Shown here in pieces: positions 37,420 through 46,140 of a stretch of DNA of 64,000 bases. Position 1 is the first letter of the stretch, and each line of letters starts with the position of its first letter. This stretch comes from Thermoanaerobacterales bacterium. GTDB lineage: Bacteria; Bacillota; Thermosediminibacteria; Thermosediminibacterales; Tepidanaerobacteraceae. The position numbers and the translations under genes are program-made. The DNA lies in assembly GCA_012840135.1 (NCBI GenBank), contig DUMA01000024.1, positions 1 to 64,000 on the forward strand, in the 5' to 3' direction. The notes under the pieces are model-generated. The model was not told the DNA's origin. It ran no database searches and saw nothing but the letters and a program-made list of their open reading frames with translations.

Positions 37420-38371
37420 GGGTAATTATCTGTTAGAAGTTAAAAATCTGAAAAAGTATTTTGATGTTGGATATGGTCAAACGTTGAAAGCTGTAGATAA
37501 TGTCAACTTTTTCATAAGAGAGGGTGAAACTTTAGGTCTTGTAGGCGAAAGCGGATGCGGCAAATCCACTACGGGAAGGGTGCTGGTTAGATTATATGAG
37601 CCCACAGATGGCGAAGTGCTATTTGAAGGAGAAAATGTGCATCGGCTAAAAGGGCGTGCAGCTCGGGATTTTTGTAAAAAAGCTCAAATGATATTTCAGG
37701 ATCCTTATGCTTCTCTGGATCCCAGGATGACTGTAAGGGATATAATTGGAGAGGGCATTGATATACACAATTTATATAAAGGAAAAGAAAGAGTACAGAG
37801 AATATACGAATTGCTTAATATTGTTGGGCTGAACAAAGAACATGCAGACAGGTATCCTCATGAATTTTCAGGCGGTCAGAGGCAGAGAATAGGAATCGCT
37901 AGGGCTCTTGCCATAGAGCCCAAGTTTATCGTTTGCGATGAACCCATCTCGGCGTTAGACGTATCGATTCAGGCGCAGATTATAAACCTTTTGATAACGC
38001 TGCAGCAGGAATTAAAGCTTACTTACCTGTTTATAGCGCACGATTTGCGCATGGTGAAACACATATCGGATAGAGTTGCTGTTATGTACCTGGGCAATAT
38101 TGTTGAACTTGCCGAAAGCCTTGAGTTATATGACAATCCTCTGCATCCATATACAAAAGCTCTCATTTCAGCAATACCGATTGCAGACCCTAAATTGGAA
38201 AGGAGCCGCCAGAGACTGCTCCTTGAAGGAGACGTTCCAAGTCCCATAAATCCTCCACAAGGCTGTCTGTTTAAAAAAAGATGCAGTTTTAAAAAGCCGA
38301 TATGTGAAGAAGTAAAGCCTGAATTTAAAGATGCAGGCGGTGAGCATTTTATAGCGTGCCATCTATATTAA
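37409..38371 (+). CDS. oppF: Oligopeptide ABC transporter ATPase OppF
   Basis: About 320 residues from ATG 37409 with AGGGGGC upstream; an earlier in-frame start would overlap oppD by 95 bp and is rejected. Walker [10 protein letters not shown], signature [15 protein letters not shown], Walker [14 protein letters not shown], and a C-terminal cysteine motif ([17 protein letters not shown]). It completes the OppABCDF importer. Confidence 0.93.
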   Translation: MGFEGNYLLEVKNLKKYFDVGYGQTLKAVDNVNFFIREGETLGLVGESGCGKSTTGRVLVRLYEPTDGEVLFEGENVHRLKGRAARDFCKKAQMIFQDPYASLDPRMTVRDIIGEGIDIHNLYKGKERVQRIYELLNIVGLNKEHADRYPHEFSGGQRQRIGIARALAIEPKFIVCDEPISALDVSIQAQIINLLITLQQELKLTYLFIAHDLRMVKHISDRVAVMYLGNIVELAESLELYDNPLHPYTKALISAIPIADPKLERSRQRLLLEGDVPSPINPPQGCLFKKRCSFKKPICEEVKPEFKDAGGEHFIACHLY

Positions 38372-38427
38372 AATTAAAGATTTAATGAGCATTTTGTCTA
38401 AAAATCTCATAATGTAAGTGTATCTGA

Positions 38428-38446
38428 TATGAGATATAGTCTCATA
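38428..38446. promoter_or_regulatory. Dyad TATGAGA-N5-TCTCATA, candidate activator site
   Basis: A perfect 7-bp inverted repeat, with an additional AATCTCAT half about 20 bp upstream. It lies about 110 bp before the -24 element at 38554. It differs from the 28860 repeats, so it may bind another regulator. The rest of 38372-38553 shows no gene. Confidence 0.4.
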
Positions 38447-38553
38447 AATGGTCATCCTTATATATTTAAAATGGTACGTTGAAAATTACTTTCAAATATA
38501 TAAAAGTGCTTTTAGTTTAGAATAATGGCGTCGATTTAAATTAATAGGCATAT

Positions 38554-38569
38554 TGGCATGAAAAATGCA
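38554..38569 (+). promoter_or_regulatory. Sigma-54 promoter for the glycyl radical enzyme operon
   Basis: TGGCATG, four A bases, then ATGCA. The GG and GC doublets are spaced as in -24/-12 promoters; the -12 box has one mismatch (ATGC for TTGC). It lies about 65 bp before the start codon. Confidence 0.65.
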
Positions 38570-38633
38570 TAAACATCAAAAAAGAAATATGTTTATGCAT
38601 TTATAATACTATAATATCAGGGAGGCGGAAACC

Positions 38634-41072
38634 ATGAGTGATTCCTTAGGGTGTGTGGCCATTGAAAAAGAAATGCAAAGGAAAAGGGCTGCCGTAAGAC
38701 CGATGAATGAAAGGATTGCAAAGCTCAGAGAAGAAAGCGTCCGGGCCGAAGTCAGAATATCCGATGAGAGGGCAAGAATAATTACCGAGTTCTACAAAAG
38801 TGGAATTGCTGCAGGCAAATCCTTTCCCGTTCAGCGCGCAATGGCCTTCAAATACCTGATGGAGCGTGTGAGCCTGCCGGTTGAAGATGGTCAGCTGATT
38901 GTAGGATTGAGAGGGACCGGACCACAGGAAGTTCCGACATATCCGGAAATGTGCACTCACAGCATGCAGGACCTGGAAATATTGAACTCCAGAGAGAACA
39001 TGCCTTATAAGGTGGACGAAAAAACCAGGGAATTGTACGAAAAGGAAGTAATCCCCGCATGGAAAGGCGCCACATTGAGGGATATCATCTTCGACAATCT
39101 TCCCGCCGAGTGGATAGAAGCTTATGAAGCGGGGATCTGGACGGAATTTATGGAACAGAGGGCACCGGGCCATACGGCCGGCGGCGAGAGAATATTCAAA
39201 AAAGGACTTTTGGAAATAAAAGATGAAATAAAGCAGAAAATGCAGGAATTGAAGCCCAGCGACCCGGAATATTTCGATAAAATGGAAGAACTTAAAGCCA
39301 TGGATATTGCGGCGGATGCGATGCTGATTTATGCCGAACGATATGCGAAAAAATTAGAAAAAATGGCTGAAGATGAAAACGACATGGAAAGAAAAAAAGA
39401 ATTAGAGGAAATGGCAAAAATATGCCGCCGTGTTCCGGCTCACGCTCCGGAAAGCTTCTGGGAAGCCCTCCAGCATTACTGGTTTGTCCATGTGGGCGTA
39501 GTCTATGAGACAAACCCGTGGGATTCTTACAACCCGGGCCGCATGGACCAGCACCTGTACCCGTTTTACGAAAAAGATGTGGCCGAGGGAAACCTTACCA
39601 GAGAAAGGGCTAAAGAGCTTCTGGAAGCCTTCTGGATAAAGATCAACAACCAGCCAGCAGTTCCGAAAGTTGGTGTAACGGCCGAAGAGAGCTTCACATA
39701 TAACGATTTTACAAAAATAAATATCGGTGGCTTAAAGGAAGACGGTTCGGATGGTGTAAATGAAGTTTCCTACCTGCTTCTGGAAGTGCTGGATGAGGTA
39801 AGGACTCTGCAGCCCAATACTGCTGTGCTGATTAGCGATAAGAATCCGGAACGCTTTCTTTTGAAGGCGTTAAAAGTTGTAGGTCCGGGCTTCGGAGAGC
39901 CGCCGTTCTTCAATTTCGACGGAGCCATCGTTAAAATGCTGAGGCAGGGCAAAAAGCTGGAAGATGCCCGCACCGCAGGGGTCAGCGGATGTGTTGAAAC
40001 GGGCGCCTTCGGAAAGGAAGCCTATATTCTTACAGGATATTTCAACCTGCCCAAAATCCTTGAAATTACACTGAACAACGGTATCGACCCGCAAAGCGGG
40101 AAGAAGTTGGGCATAGAGACGGGAGATCCGAAAAACTTCAAAACCTTTGATGAACTCTGGGAGGCTTTTATCCGGCAGATAAAGCATTTCATAGATATAA
40201 AAATGAAAGGCAATGACATCATAGAGACGCTTTTTGCAAAATACATGCCGGTACCTTTCCTTTCGCTCTGGACAGATGATTGCGTAAAGAAGGCCAGAGA
40301 TTATAACGCAGGTGGAACAAGGTACAACACCCAGTATATCCAGATGGTAGGATTGGGCACTGTGACCTATAGTTTGACCACCATAAAGTACCATGTTTTT
40401 GATAGGAAGACTATTTCGATGGACGAACTTCTTGAGGCTCTCAAACAAAACTTTGAAGAAAAATACGAGATGATGAGGCAAATCATTTTAAACAAGACGC
40501 CCAGATATGGAGAAGATGATGACTATACCGATGAAATTGCAAAGAAGATAGTCGATAGTTTAGTTGAGATGATTGAAAGCTACCCGCCATCTCCGATCAG
40601 AAAAGCATCGAAGAGGGTATACTTCCTGCCTACTACTGCCCATGTCTATTTCGGAAAAGTTACCGGAGCCACACCGGATGGAAGAAAAGCCGGTTTCCCT
40701 GTTTCAGAAGGTATTTCGCCTGTGCAGGGCAGTGACAGGAAGGGGATAGCAGCCGTTTTCAGGTCGGTTTCCAAGTGCGACTGGGATAAAACCGGCGGAG
40801 CGCTCCTCAACCAGAAACTGACACCGGATCTGCTCGAAGGCGAAGAAAATCTGAAGAAGCTCGCCCAGCTCATAAAGACCTTCTTCAATATGGGAGGACA
40901 CCATGTGCAGTTCAATGTGGTAAGCGTGGATTTACTCCGGGAGGCGCAGAAGCGTCCGAAAGATTTCCAGGATCTCATGGTCAGAGTTGCCGGGTACAGC
41001 GACTACTTTGTGAATTTACCCAAAGGCTTGCAGGAGGAAATAATTGCAAGGACCGAGCATAAGGAAGTGTAA
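38634..41072 (+). CDS. hypD: Glycyl radical enzyme, probable trans-4-hydroxy-L-proline dehydratase
   Basis: An 812-residue enzyme of the glycerol-dehydratase-like branch. The catalytic cysteine is Cys453 in SGCVE, with the Glu two residues on. The glycyl radical site is Gly787 in RVAGYSDYF. The spacing and surrounding blocks (EFMEQRAPGHT with a His, NPWDSYNPGR with an Asp, EAYILTGY with a Tyr) correspond to residues known to hold substrate in Clostridioides HypD, which removes water from trans-4-hydroxyproline to give pyrroline-5-carboxylate. A related eliminase with another substrate is possible, and no proC gene lies beside it. Its activase follows, 26 bp on. The radical is destroyed by oxygen, so the host is anaerobic. 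Confidence 0.7.
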   Translation: MSDSLGCVAIEKEMQRKRAAVRPMNERIAKLREESVRAEVRISDERARIITEFYKSGIAAGKSFPVQRAMAFKYLMERVSLPVEDGQLIVGLRGTGPQEVPTYPEMCTHSMQDLEILNSRENMPYKVDEKTRELYEKEVIPAWKGATLRDIIFDNLPAEWIEAYEAGIWTEFMEQRAPGHTAGGERIFKKGLLEIKDEIKQKMQELKPSDPEYFDKMEELKAMDIAADAMLIYAERYAKKLEKMAEDENDMERKKELEEMAKICRRVPAHAPESFWEALQHYWFVHVGVVYETNPWDSYNPGRMDQHLYPFYEKDVAEGNLTRERAKELLEAFWIKINNQPAVPKVGVTAEESFTYNDFTKINIGGLKEDGSDGVNEVSYLLLEVLDEVRTLQPNTAVLISDKNPERFLLKALKVVGPGFGEPPFFNFDGAIVKMLRQGKKLEDARTAGVSGCVETGAFGKEAYILTGYFNLPKILEITLNNGIDPQSGKKLGIETGDPKNFKTFDELWEAFIRQIKHFIDIKMKGNDIIETLFAKYMPVPFLSLWTDDCVKKARDYNAGGTRYNTQYIQMVGLGTVTYSLTTIKYHVFDRKTISMDELLEALKQNFEEKYEMMRQIILNKTPRYGEDDDYTDEIAKKIVDSLVEMIESYPPSPIRKASKRVYFLPTTAHVYFGKVTGATPDGRKAGFPVSEGISPVQGSDRKGIAAVFRSVSKCDWDKTGGALLNQKLTPDLLEGEENLKKLAQLIKTFFNMGGHHVQFNVVSVDLLREAQKRPKDFQDLMVRVAGYSDYFVNLPKGLQEEIIARTEHKEV

Positions 41073-41098
41073 TTTGATTTCACGATGGGGGCAACTAA

Positions 41099-42004
41099 AT
41101 GGTCAATAATGGATTTATATTTGACATAAAAAGATATGCTGTGCACGATGGTCCCGGAATCAGGACAACGATATTTCTTAAAGGGTGTCCACTGAGATGC
41201 TGGTGGTGTCACAACCCTGAGGGCATTTCTCAAGCGAAAGCGCTTATGTTTTTTGAATATAAATGCATGCAGTGTAAAACCTGTGCCGGTATTTGCCCGA
41301 CCGGTGCGATATCTTTTGAAAATGGCGTTCATCATATCGACCGCTTCCACTGCAATAATTGCGGCATCTGTTCCGAAGCCTGTCCCACTGAAGCTTTAAG
41401 GCATGCCGGCGAGATAATCACGATTGAAGAACTAATGAAGGAAATTGAAAAAGATGTTTTGCTATACGATAATTCAGGGGGAGGAGTGACCTTTTCCGGA
41501 GGAGAGCCGTTATCTCAGCATAAATTTTTGAGAGAAGCGTTGAGAGAATGTAAGAAGAGAGATATTCATACCGTGCTGGATACATCGGGCTATGCTTCCC
41601 CTGACGTATTTTCCACGGTCCTGGATTATGTCGACGTGTTCCTCGTTGACTTGAAGTTGGCCGATGAGGAAGAACACAAGAAATACACGGGGGTTTCAAA
41701 CAGACTGATTAAAGATAATCTGCGAATGCTGGCGGATGCGGGCAGAGGGAATGATGTCATCTTGCGCTTTCCCGTAATCCCTGGGATAACCGATACTGAG
41801 GAAAATGTTGATGGTCTTGCGGAGTTTGTTTCTTCATTGAAGGGCATACGCGAAATAGACCTGCTTCCTTTCCATGATATCAGCGAGAAGTACCGCAGAC
41901 TCGACATGGAATACAGGATGACGGTTCATCATGCTCCATCACAGGAAAAATTAAAGCAAATAAAGCAAAGATTTGAGGAAATCGGGCTGTATGTAAAGAT
42001 TTGA
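41099..42004 (+). CDS. Glycyl radical enzyme activase (radical SAM, HypE-like)
   Basis: A 301-residue protein. The radical SAM motif is KGCPLRCWWC near residue 30; two further ferredoxin-type clusters follow (CMQCKTCAGICP and CNNCGICSEACP), as in activases of dehydratase-type glycyl radical enzymes. Then come the GGVTFSGGEPL strand and an FPVIPGITD segment. It abstracts a hydrogen from the glycine of its partner using S-adenosylmethionine. Position straight after the glycyl radical enzyme fixes the partner. Confidence 0.92.
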   Translation: MVNNGFIFDIKRYAVHDGPGIRTTIFLKGCPLRCWWCHNPEGISQAKALMFFEYKCMQCKTCAGICPTGAISFENGVHHIDRFHCNNCGICSEACPTEALRHAGEIITIEELMKEIEKDVLLYDNSGGGVTFSGGEPLSQHKFLREALRECKKRDIHTVLDTSGYASPDVFSTVLDYVDVFLVDLKLADEEEHKKYTGVSNRLIKDNLRMLADAGRGNDVILRFPVIPGITDTEENVDGLAEFVSSLKGIREIDLLPFHDISEKYRRLDMEYRMTVHHAPSQEKLKQIKQRFEEIGLYVKI

Positions 42005-42077
42005 TAAAAAAAGTTGGGCAGATGGTCTTGAATTATTTTTAATGATATGCTAATATATATAATGCATTGACCGTAGT

Positions 42078-42164
42078 GCCGAAGTGGTGGAATTGGCAGA
42101 CGCGCTAGATTCAGGGTCTAGTGGGCTACGGCCTGTAGGGGTTCGAATCCCCTCTTCGGCACCA
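42078..42164 (+). tRNA. tRNA-Leu (anticodon CAG)
   Basis: The acceptor stem GCCGAAG/CTTCGGC closes an 87-nt type II tRNA with a long variable arm, T loop GGTTCGAATCC and encoded CCA. The anticodon loop reads TTCAGGG, giving CAG. A TATAAT lies at 42058-42063. It reads toward the prophage integrase, which is 16 bp downstream. Confidence 0.97.
42135..42164 (+). other. Presumed left attachment site (attL core) in the tRNA-Leu 3' end
   Basis: The integrase gene ends 16 bp past the tRNA and reads toward it, and phage-type genes fill everything to the right. Tyrosine integrases usually use the T arm and acceptor end of a tRNA, so the crossover core should be here. The matching attR lies outside the window, so its exact borders cannot be given. 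Confidence 0.5.
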
Positions 42165-42179
42165 ATAAAATAGCCAGTT

Positions 42180-43412
42180 CTAAGACTTTGCGGCGTTGCC
42201 CGAAGTCTTCTTTTTTTGCTTACCGTTGCCCGACCGTTGCCTAACAGTACATAAAACAGCCTCAAAAGTCTTCATTGCCTCTTCTTTTTTACCCGGCATG
42301 AGATGACTATAAAGGTCATAGGTATATGATGGCTTTGCATGGCCTAAAATCTCCTGAACGGTATTTATATCAACACCATTAGCGAGAAGTATTGAAGCAA
42401 AGGTATGCCTCATCCCATGTAAAGTAACATTCATATTGAGTTTTTTAGCAATCTCAGAAAATAAGCTCGATGCATAATCCAAGCTCAAGGGATCTCCATT
42501 TTTTTTACAAAATACAAGATTATTATTATGATATTCATCATCGAGTAAAGACATATATTTCATTTGCTCTTTTCTATGTCTTCTTAAAAACTTAGCAAAT
42601 TCTTTTGTCATCGGGATAGTTCGTTTACCTTTCTCCGTTTTTGTTCCTTTCTTTTGTTGGCCCTTTCCTCTATATCTAGCATAGCTTTCATTGACATATA
42701 TGACTTTATTTTTAAAATCCAGTTTGTCCCACGTCAGGGCAAGAAGTTCTCCTCTACGCATGCCCGTATGAGCGGCGCCCATATATAACGCTGCATAATC
42801 TTCATTATATTTTTTAGCTTCTTCAATAAAGGTATCCAGTTCCCACGGCTTAAGAAAATTTACTTTAGGATCGTTTTTCGCAGGCCGTTCAACATCATTG
42901 CAGGGATTAACTTTTATTGCTTTCAATGTTTTGACGGCAAAGTCCAATGCAGAATTCAATAAATCATGATGATATTGGAGACTCCTGTTTGAGAGTTTCT
43001 TTCCCCCATCGCTTCCGGTTTTCTTTTTTGCAAGATATTCTTGGATATGGAATGGTTTTAAACTTTGCACTGGAATGTTTGAAAAATAAGGAAGTAAATG
43101 AGCATCAATAATGTATCTGTAATTTTCACAGGTTGTCTGCTCAAGATTCACTAAACAATGCATTTCATACCACTTTTCGATTATATCTCCAACAGTTAAT
43201 TCCGAAGGCTCGACATATACTCCGTTCTCCAATTCTTGTATCATCTTGTACATTTCTTTTTCAGCTAATTGTTTATTTTTCCTGTCATTTTTATCCAATC
43301 TTACTGATTTTACAATTCTCTTACGTTCACCCGTCACTGGGTCCCGGCCCATATCGATGACAATGGTCCAGGATGACTTATAGCGTTTTTCAAGATGTCC
43401 TGTAATCTGCAT
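42180..43412 (-). CDS. Phage tyrosine-type integrase
   Basis: About 410 residues from ATG 43412 behind AAAGGAGAA. An AP2-like arm-binding N-terminus (SSWTIVIDMGRDPVTGE), a SAM-like core-binding domain (residues 60-165) and the catalytic domain follow. The catalytic Arg is in GMRRGELLAL, the second motif is HGMRHTFAS and the nucleophile Tyr is in YDLYSHL. It integrates the prophage into tRNA-Leu. It is the last gene of the leftward lysogeny operon. Confidence 0.93.
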   Translation of the reverse strand: MQITGHLEKRYKSSWTIVIDMGRDPVTGERKRIVKSVRLDKNDRKNKQLAEKEMYKMIQELENGVYVEPSELTVGDIIEKWYEMHCLVNLEQTTCENYRYIIDAHLLPYFSNIPVQSLKPFHIQEYLAKKKTGSDGGKKLSNRSLQYHHDLLNSALDFAVKTLKAIKVNPCNDVERPAKNDPKVNFLKPWELDTFIEEAKKYNEDYAALYMGAAHTGMRRGELLALTWDKLDFKNKVIYVNESYARYRGKGQQKKGTKTEKGKRTIPMTKEFAKFLRRHRKEQMKYMSLLDDEYHNNNLVFCKKNGDPLSLDYASSLFSEIAKKLNMNVTLHGMRHTFASILLANGVDINTVQEILGHAKPSYTYDLYSHLMPGKKEEAMKTFEAVLCTVRQRSGNGKQKKKTSGNAAKS

Positions 43413-43507
43413 AATAATTCTCCTTTCTTGAGTTTTTAAAATACTGCCGACGAAATTCATCGGTAGAAATCAATTTGACTTCGTCTGGATGTTAAAATCT
43501 GTATTTT

Positions 43508-44557
43508 TCAAAACGGGACTTCGTAATTTTTATCCTCCTTTCCTGCTGCAATTTGTTTTTTAGCGTTAGTAACTTCTAATTCTTCCCAATCACATAAAAG
43601 TCCATTAATAAAAAAAGTAGTTCGATTTCCACACTTTTCACAATACCTAGCATTTCCTGCTGCTATTGTATTGCAACTTTCCCTAAAATCACTATAATCC
43701 CGCATCTTATCATAATGCCAATCATCTGCGCATTTATTAATTAAATATGTACCGCATATTCGACAATACAAAGCATCTGGAGAAATTTCATCGTTTCCGC
43801 ATTTGGGGCAGATTATAGCACGACCATTTTTATCTAGTTGATAACCATCTTTATATTTCATCTCTCCCTCTCCCCATTTCAGTTTATTTCCACAAATCGG
43901 ACAATAAACAGCTTCTTTAGATATAAAACCATAGCCGCATATTGGGCAACATTTTTGATTGATAAAATCAAAGAAATTTTGATAAATAATAGAGTTTTCA
44001 TCAATATAAACTTTATTCATCCTTAGATCAAATAATTGAGACGCTCTTGTTTTAGCCGCATGTGTTGATAATCCACAATGTTTTTTAATCAATTCATAAT
44101 TTGTCCATTTTAATGTTAAGAGCACAGAATAAGGGCTAAGAATTTCAGAAGCAAAAATATTTGCTTCTTTTTCAAGCATTTCATATTCCCTTTTGTTTAA
44201 ACCTCCCCTTGATAAAATTGTATGATTGAATTCTTCTAGATGTTTTAAATAAATATGACCTATTTCATGCATTAAAGTAAACCGTATTCTACCATTTGAA
44301 CGTATTTTATCGTTATATGAAATTGAATATAAACCTTTTTTATATATCGTAAAAGCATCTTCACTTTCATATGCTTCAATAATATCTTTTATTTTAATTT
44401 TATGTTTTCTTGCATAAAACTCATAAGTACGCAAAGTCCATTTCTTTTTATTAATAATTTTAAGAGGTTCAACAGGTAATTTTTTTATATCGAATTCAAC
44501 AATAAAATCAGCTATTTTATCGCGAACATAATTATAACGATAATCAATTTTTCCCAT
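43508..44557 (-). CDS. ImmA/IrrE-family metalloprotease with C-terminal zinc ribbons
   Basis: About 349 residues from ATG 44557, overlapping the repressor gene by 14 bp. The protease domain has the zinc motif MHEIGH near residue 100. Residues about 205-320 carry repeated CxxC pairs (CPICG twice, CPKCG, CRICG, CEKCG), making two or three zinc ribbons. ImmA-type proteases cleave the phage or ICE repressor encoded beside them and so induce excision. The zinc-ribbon tail is an unusual addition. Confidence 0.8.
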   Translation of the reverse strand: MGKIDYRYNYVRDKIADFIVEFDIKKLPVEPLKIINKKKWTLRTYEFYARKHKIKIKDIIEAYESEDAFTIYKKGLYSISYNDKIRSNGRIRFTLMHEIGHIYLKHLEEFNHTILSRGGLNKREYEMLEKEANIFASEILSPYSVLLTLKWTNYELIKKHCGLSTHAAKTRASQLFDLRMNKVYIDENSIIYQNFFDFINQKCCPICGYGFISKEAVYCPICGNKLKWGEGEMKYKDGYQLDKNGRAIICPKCGNDEISPDALYCRICGTYLINKCADDWHYDKMRDYSDFRESCNTIAAGNARYCEKCGNRTTFFINGLLCDWEELEVTNAKKQIAAGKEDKNYEVPF

Positions 44558-44870
44558 TTTTATCTTTTTCAGCCTCTTCAGCCATGGACTCTGCGAGCTT
44601 AAATAATAATTCTCGTTTTTTAGACGAAAGATTTTTAAAAGCACGAGCTATAGCACGTGTTTCAGCATCCTCTTTTTCTTCAAGACCTAGGAGATAATCA
44701 GTGGTTACATTGAAATATTCTGCGATTTTATTTAAAACCGCATAACTAGGATTTCTTGCGCCGGTTTCATACATGCCTATCATTGAAGTCGTAACTCCAA
44801 TAATTTTACCCAATTCTTCTTGCGTCATTTTCCTATTTAACCTCAACTCTTTTATTTTCTTTCCTACCAT
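44544..44870 (-). CDS. XRE-family phage repressor (CI-like)
   Basis: A 108-residue protein with GGAGG before its ATG. Residues 5-60 form a Xre helix-turn-helix (MTQEELGKIIGVTTSMIGMYETG). The C-terminus is a short charged helix. It is the likely lysogeny repressor, with the ImmA-type protease as its antagonist. It is divergent from the Cro-like gene across an operator-rich gap. Confidence 0.85.
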   Translation of the reverse strand: MVGKKIKELRLNRKMTQEELGKIIGVTTSMIGMYETGARNPSYAVLNKIAEYFNVTTDYLLGLEEKEDAETRAIARAFKNLSSKKRELLFKLAESMAEEAEKDKNGKN

Positions 44871-44892
44871 ACATTTTCGCCTCCTTACAACT

Positions 44893-45045
44893 TTGATTTT
44901 ATTATAACCAATAGTTATAATAAAATCAACTCAACTAATAGTGATAAAACAAGCAATCAAGAGTAAATAAAAGAAAATAGCTGATAAATTCTCACTATCA
45001 GTTACAATAGCTCTTGATAAATACAACTGATAGTGTTAATATAAT
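44893..45045. promoter_or_regulatory. Phage immunity region: divergent promoters and four operators
   Basis: Four sites share the core AACTRATAGTG: 44906-44916, 44933-44943, 44993-45003 (inverted) and 45025-45035. The first lies in a perfect 16-bp dyad (44893-44908 with 44914-44929). Minus-strand promoter: TTGATT, 17 bp, TATAAT, with the first operator in the spacer. Plus-strand promoter: TTGATA (45014-45019) and TAATAT (45037-45042), with the fourth operator in the spacer. A fifth copy lies inside the next gene at 45263-45273. Confidence 0.75.
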
Positions 45046-45065
45046 ATTTGAAAGGAGGGAATATA

Positions 45066-45359
45066 ATGGCAAACCACATAACAAAATTAAGAAAAAATGC
45101 GGGTTTTAAAACTGCTAAAATTGCGGCTAAAGCGCTTAACATCAGCGATGGCATGATGTATCAAATGGAAGGCGGTCATAAAAAACCAAGTCCGGAACTT
45201 GCTATAAAAATGTCTAGCTTATTCAAATGTACTTTAGAAGATATTTTTTTACCGTTTAATACAACTAATAGTTGCAAAAAAGATAGTTTGGATCAGTATC
45301 TAAATAAATTTATTGAAATAAAATCATTATCCAAAGAAAGGAGGACAAGCAATGGGTGA
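45066..45359 (+). CDS. Cro-like XRE-family regulator
   Basis: About 97 residues from ATG 45066 after AAAGGAGGG. A helix-turn-helix is present (TAKIAAKALNISDGMMYQMEGGHKKPS). It is the first rightward gene and is likely to oppose the repressor. It contains an internal operator-like site (45263-45273) and overlaps the next gene by 8 bp. Confidence 0.8.
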   Translation: MANHITKLRKNAGFKTAKIAAKALNISDGMMYQMEGGHKKPSPELAIKMSSLFKCTLEDIFLPFNTTNSCKKDSLDQYLNKFIEIKSLSKERRTSNG

Positions 45360-46140
45360 AGTTGTCAGATTGCAAATACAAAACCAAGAACACAAATTAA
45401 CAATCAAAGAATATCAAGGTCAAAGAGTGGTGACCTTTAAGGAAATCGATGAGGTTCATGAAAGACCGGAAGGCACAGCAAAAAGAAATTTCAGAAAGAA
45501 CAGAAACAAGTTTATAGAAAATGAGGATTTTTTTGAGCTAGACCAACCGGACGAAATTCGTTCCCTTGGTTTTGAAAGACCGCAAGGCGGAACTCCTGAA
45601 AAAGTAATTCTTATTACCGAATCCGGCTATCTTATGCTGGTGAAATCCTTTACCGATGACTTGGCTTGGCAGGTCCAGCGGCAATTAGTCAACAATTATT
45701 TCCGGGTAAAAGAAGTGAAATCTAAACCCAAAACTGACCTTAAAAGCATTGAACTTGAAGCCCGGCTCAAAAACGCCAGAGCCAGAGAAGCCAATATCCT
45801 TCTTAAAATAGCGGACAAGCCTGAAGTGCCGACTGAATTTAAACAAGTTTTATACTCACATGCAAGCCAGATAATTGCTGGTCATCCTTTACTCCCGTTA
45901 CCGGAGACTGAAAAAACTTATACCGCGGAAGAGATAGCAAAAGAATTAGGTATATCTGCCAATATGGTCGGCAGGATCGCAAATAAACACGGTATCAAGA
46001 CTCCTGAATACGGTATATATGTATGGGACAAGTCTCCGCACTCACCAAAACAAGTGCAAGCCTGGCGGTATAACGAAGCCGGCAGAGAAAGAATAAAAGA
46101 ACTTTGTACGAAGACGAAAGAAGGTGATTCATGTTGTTAA
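45352..46140 (+). CDS. ORF6N-domain phage antirepressor (first)
   Basis: A 262-residue protein. The N-terminal ORF6N domain (residues 12-120) has TFKEIDEVHERPEGTAKRNF, NEDFFEL and a YLMLVKSF-AWQVQRQLVNNYF end. The C-terminal part has a helix-turn-helix (TAEEIAKELGISANMVGRIA) resembling KilAC-type domains. Such proteins antagonise phage repressors. Confidence 0.82.
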   Translation: MGEVVRLQIQNQEHKLTIKEYQGQRVVTFKEIDEVHERPEGTAKRNFRKNRNKFIENEDFFELDQPDEIRSLGFERPQGGTPEKVILITESGYLMLVKSFTDDLAWQVQRQLVNNYFRVKEVKSKPKTDLKSIELEARLKNARAREANILLKIADKPEVPTEFKQVLYSHASQIIAGHPLLPLPETEKTYTAEEIAKELGISANMVGRIANKHGIKTPEYGIYVWDKSPHSPKQVQAWRYNEAGRERIKELCTKTKEGDSCC

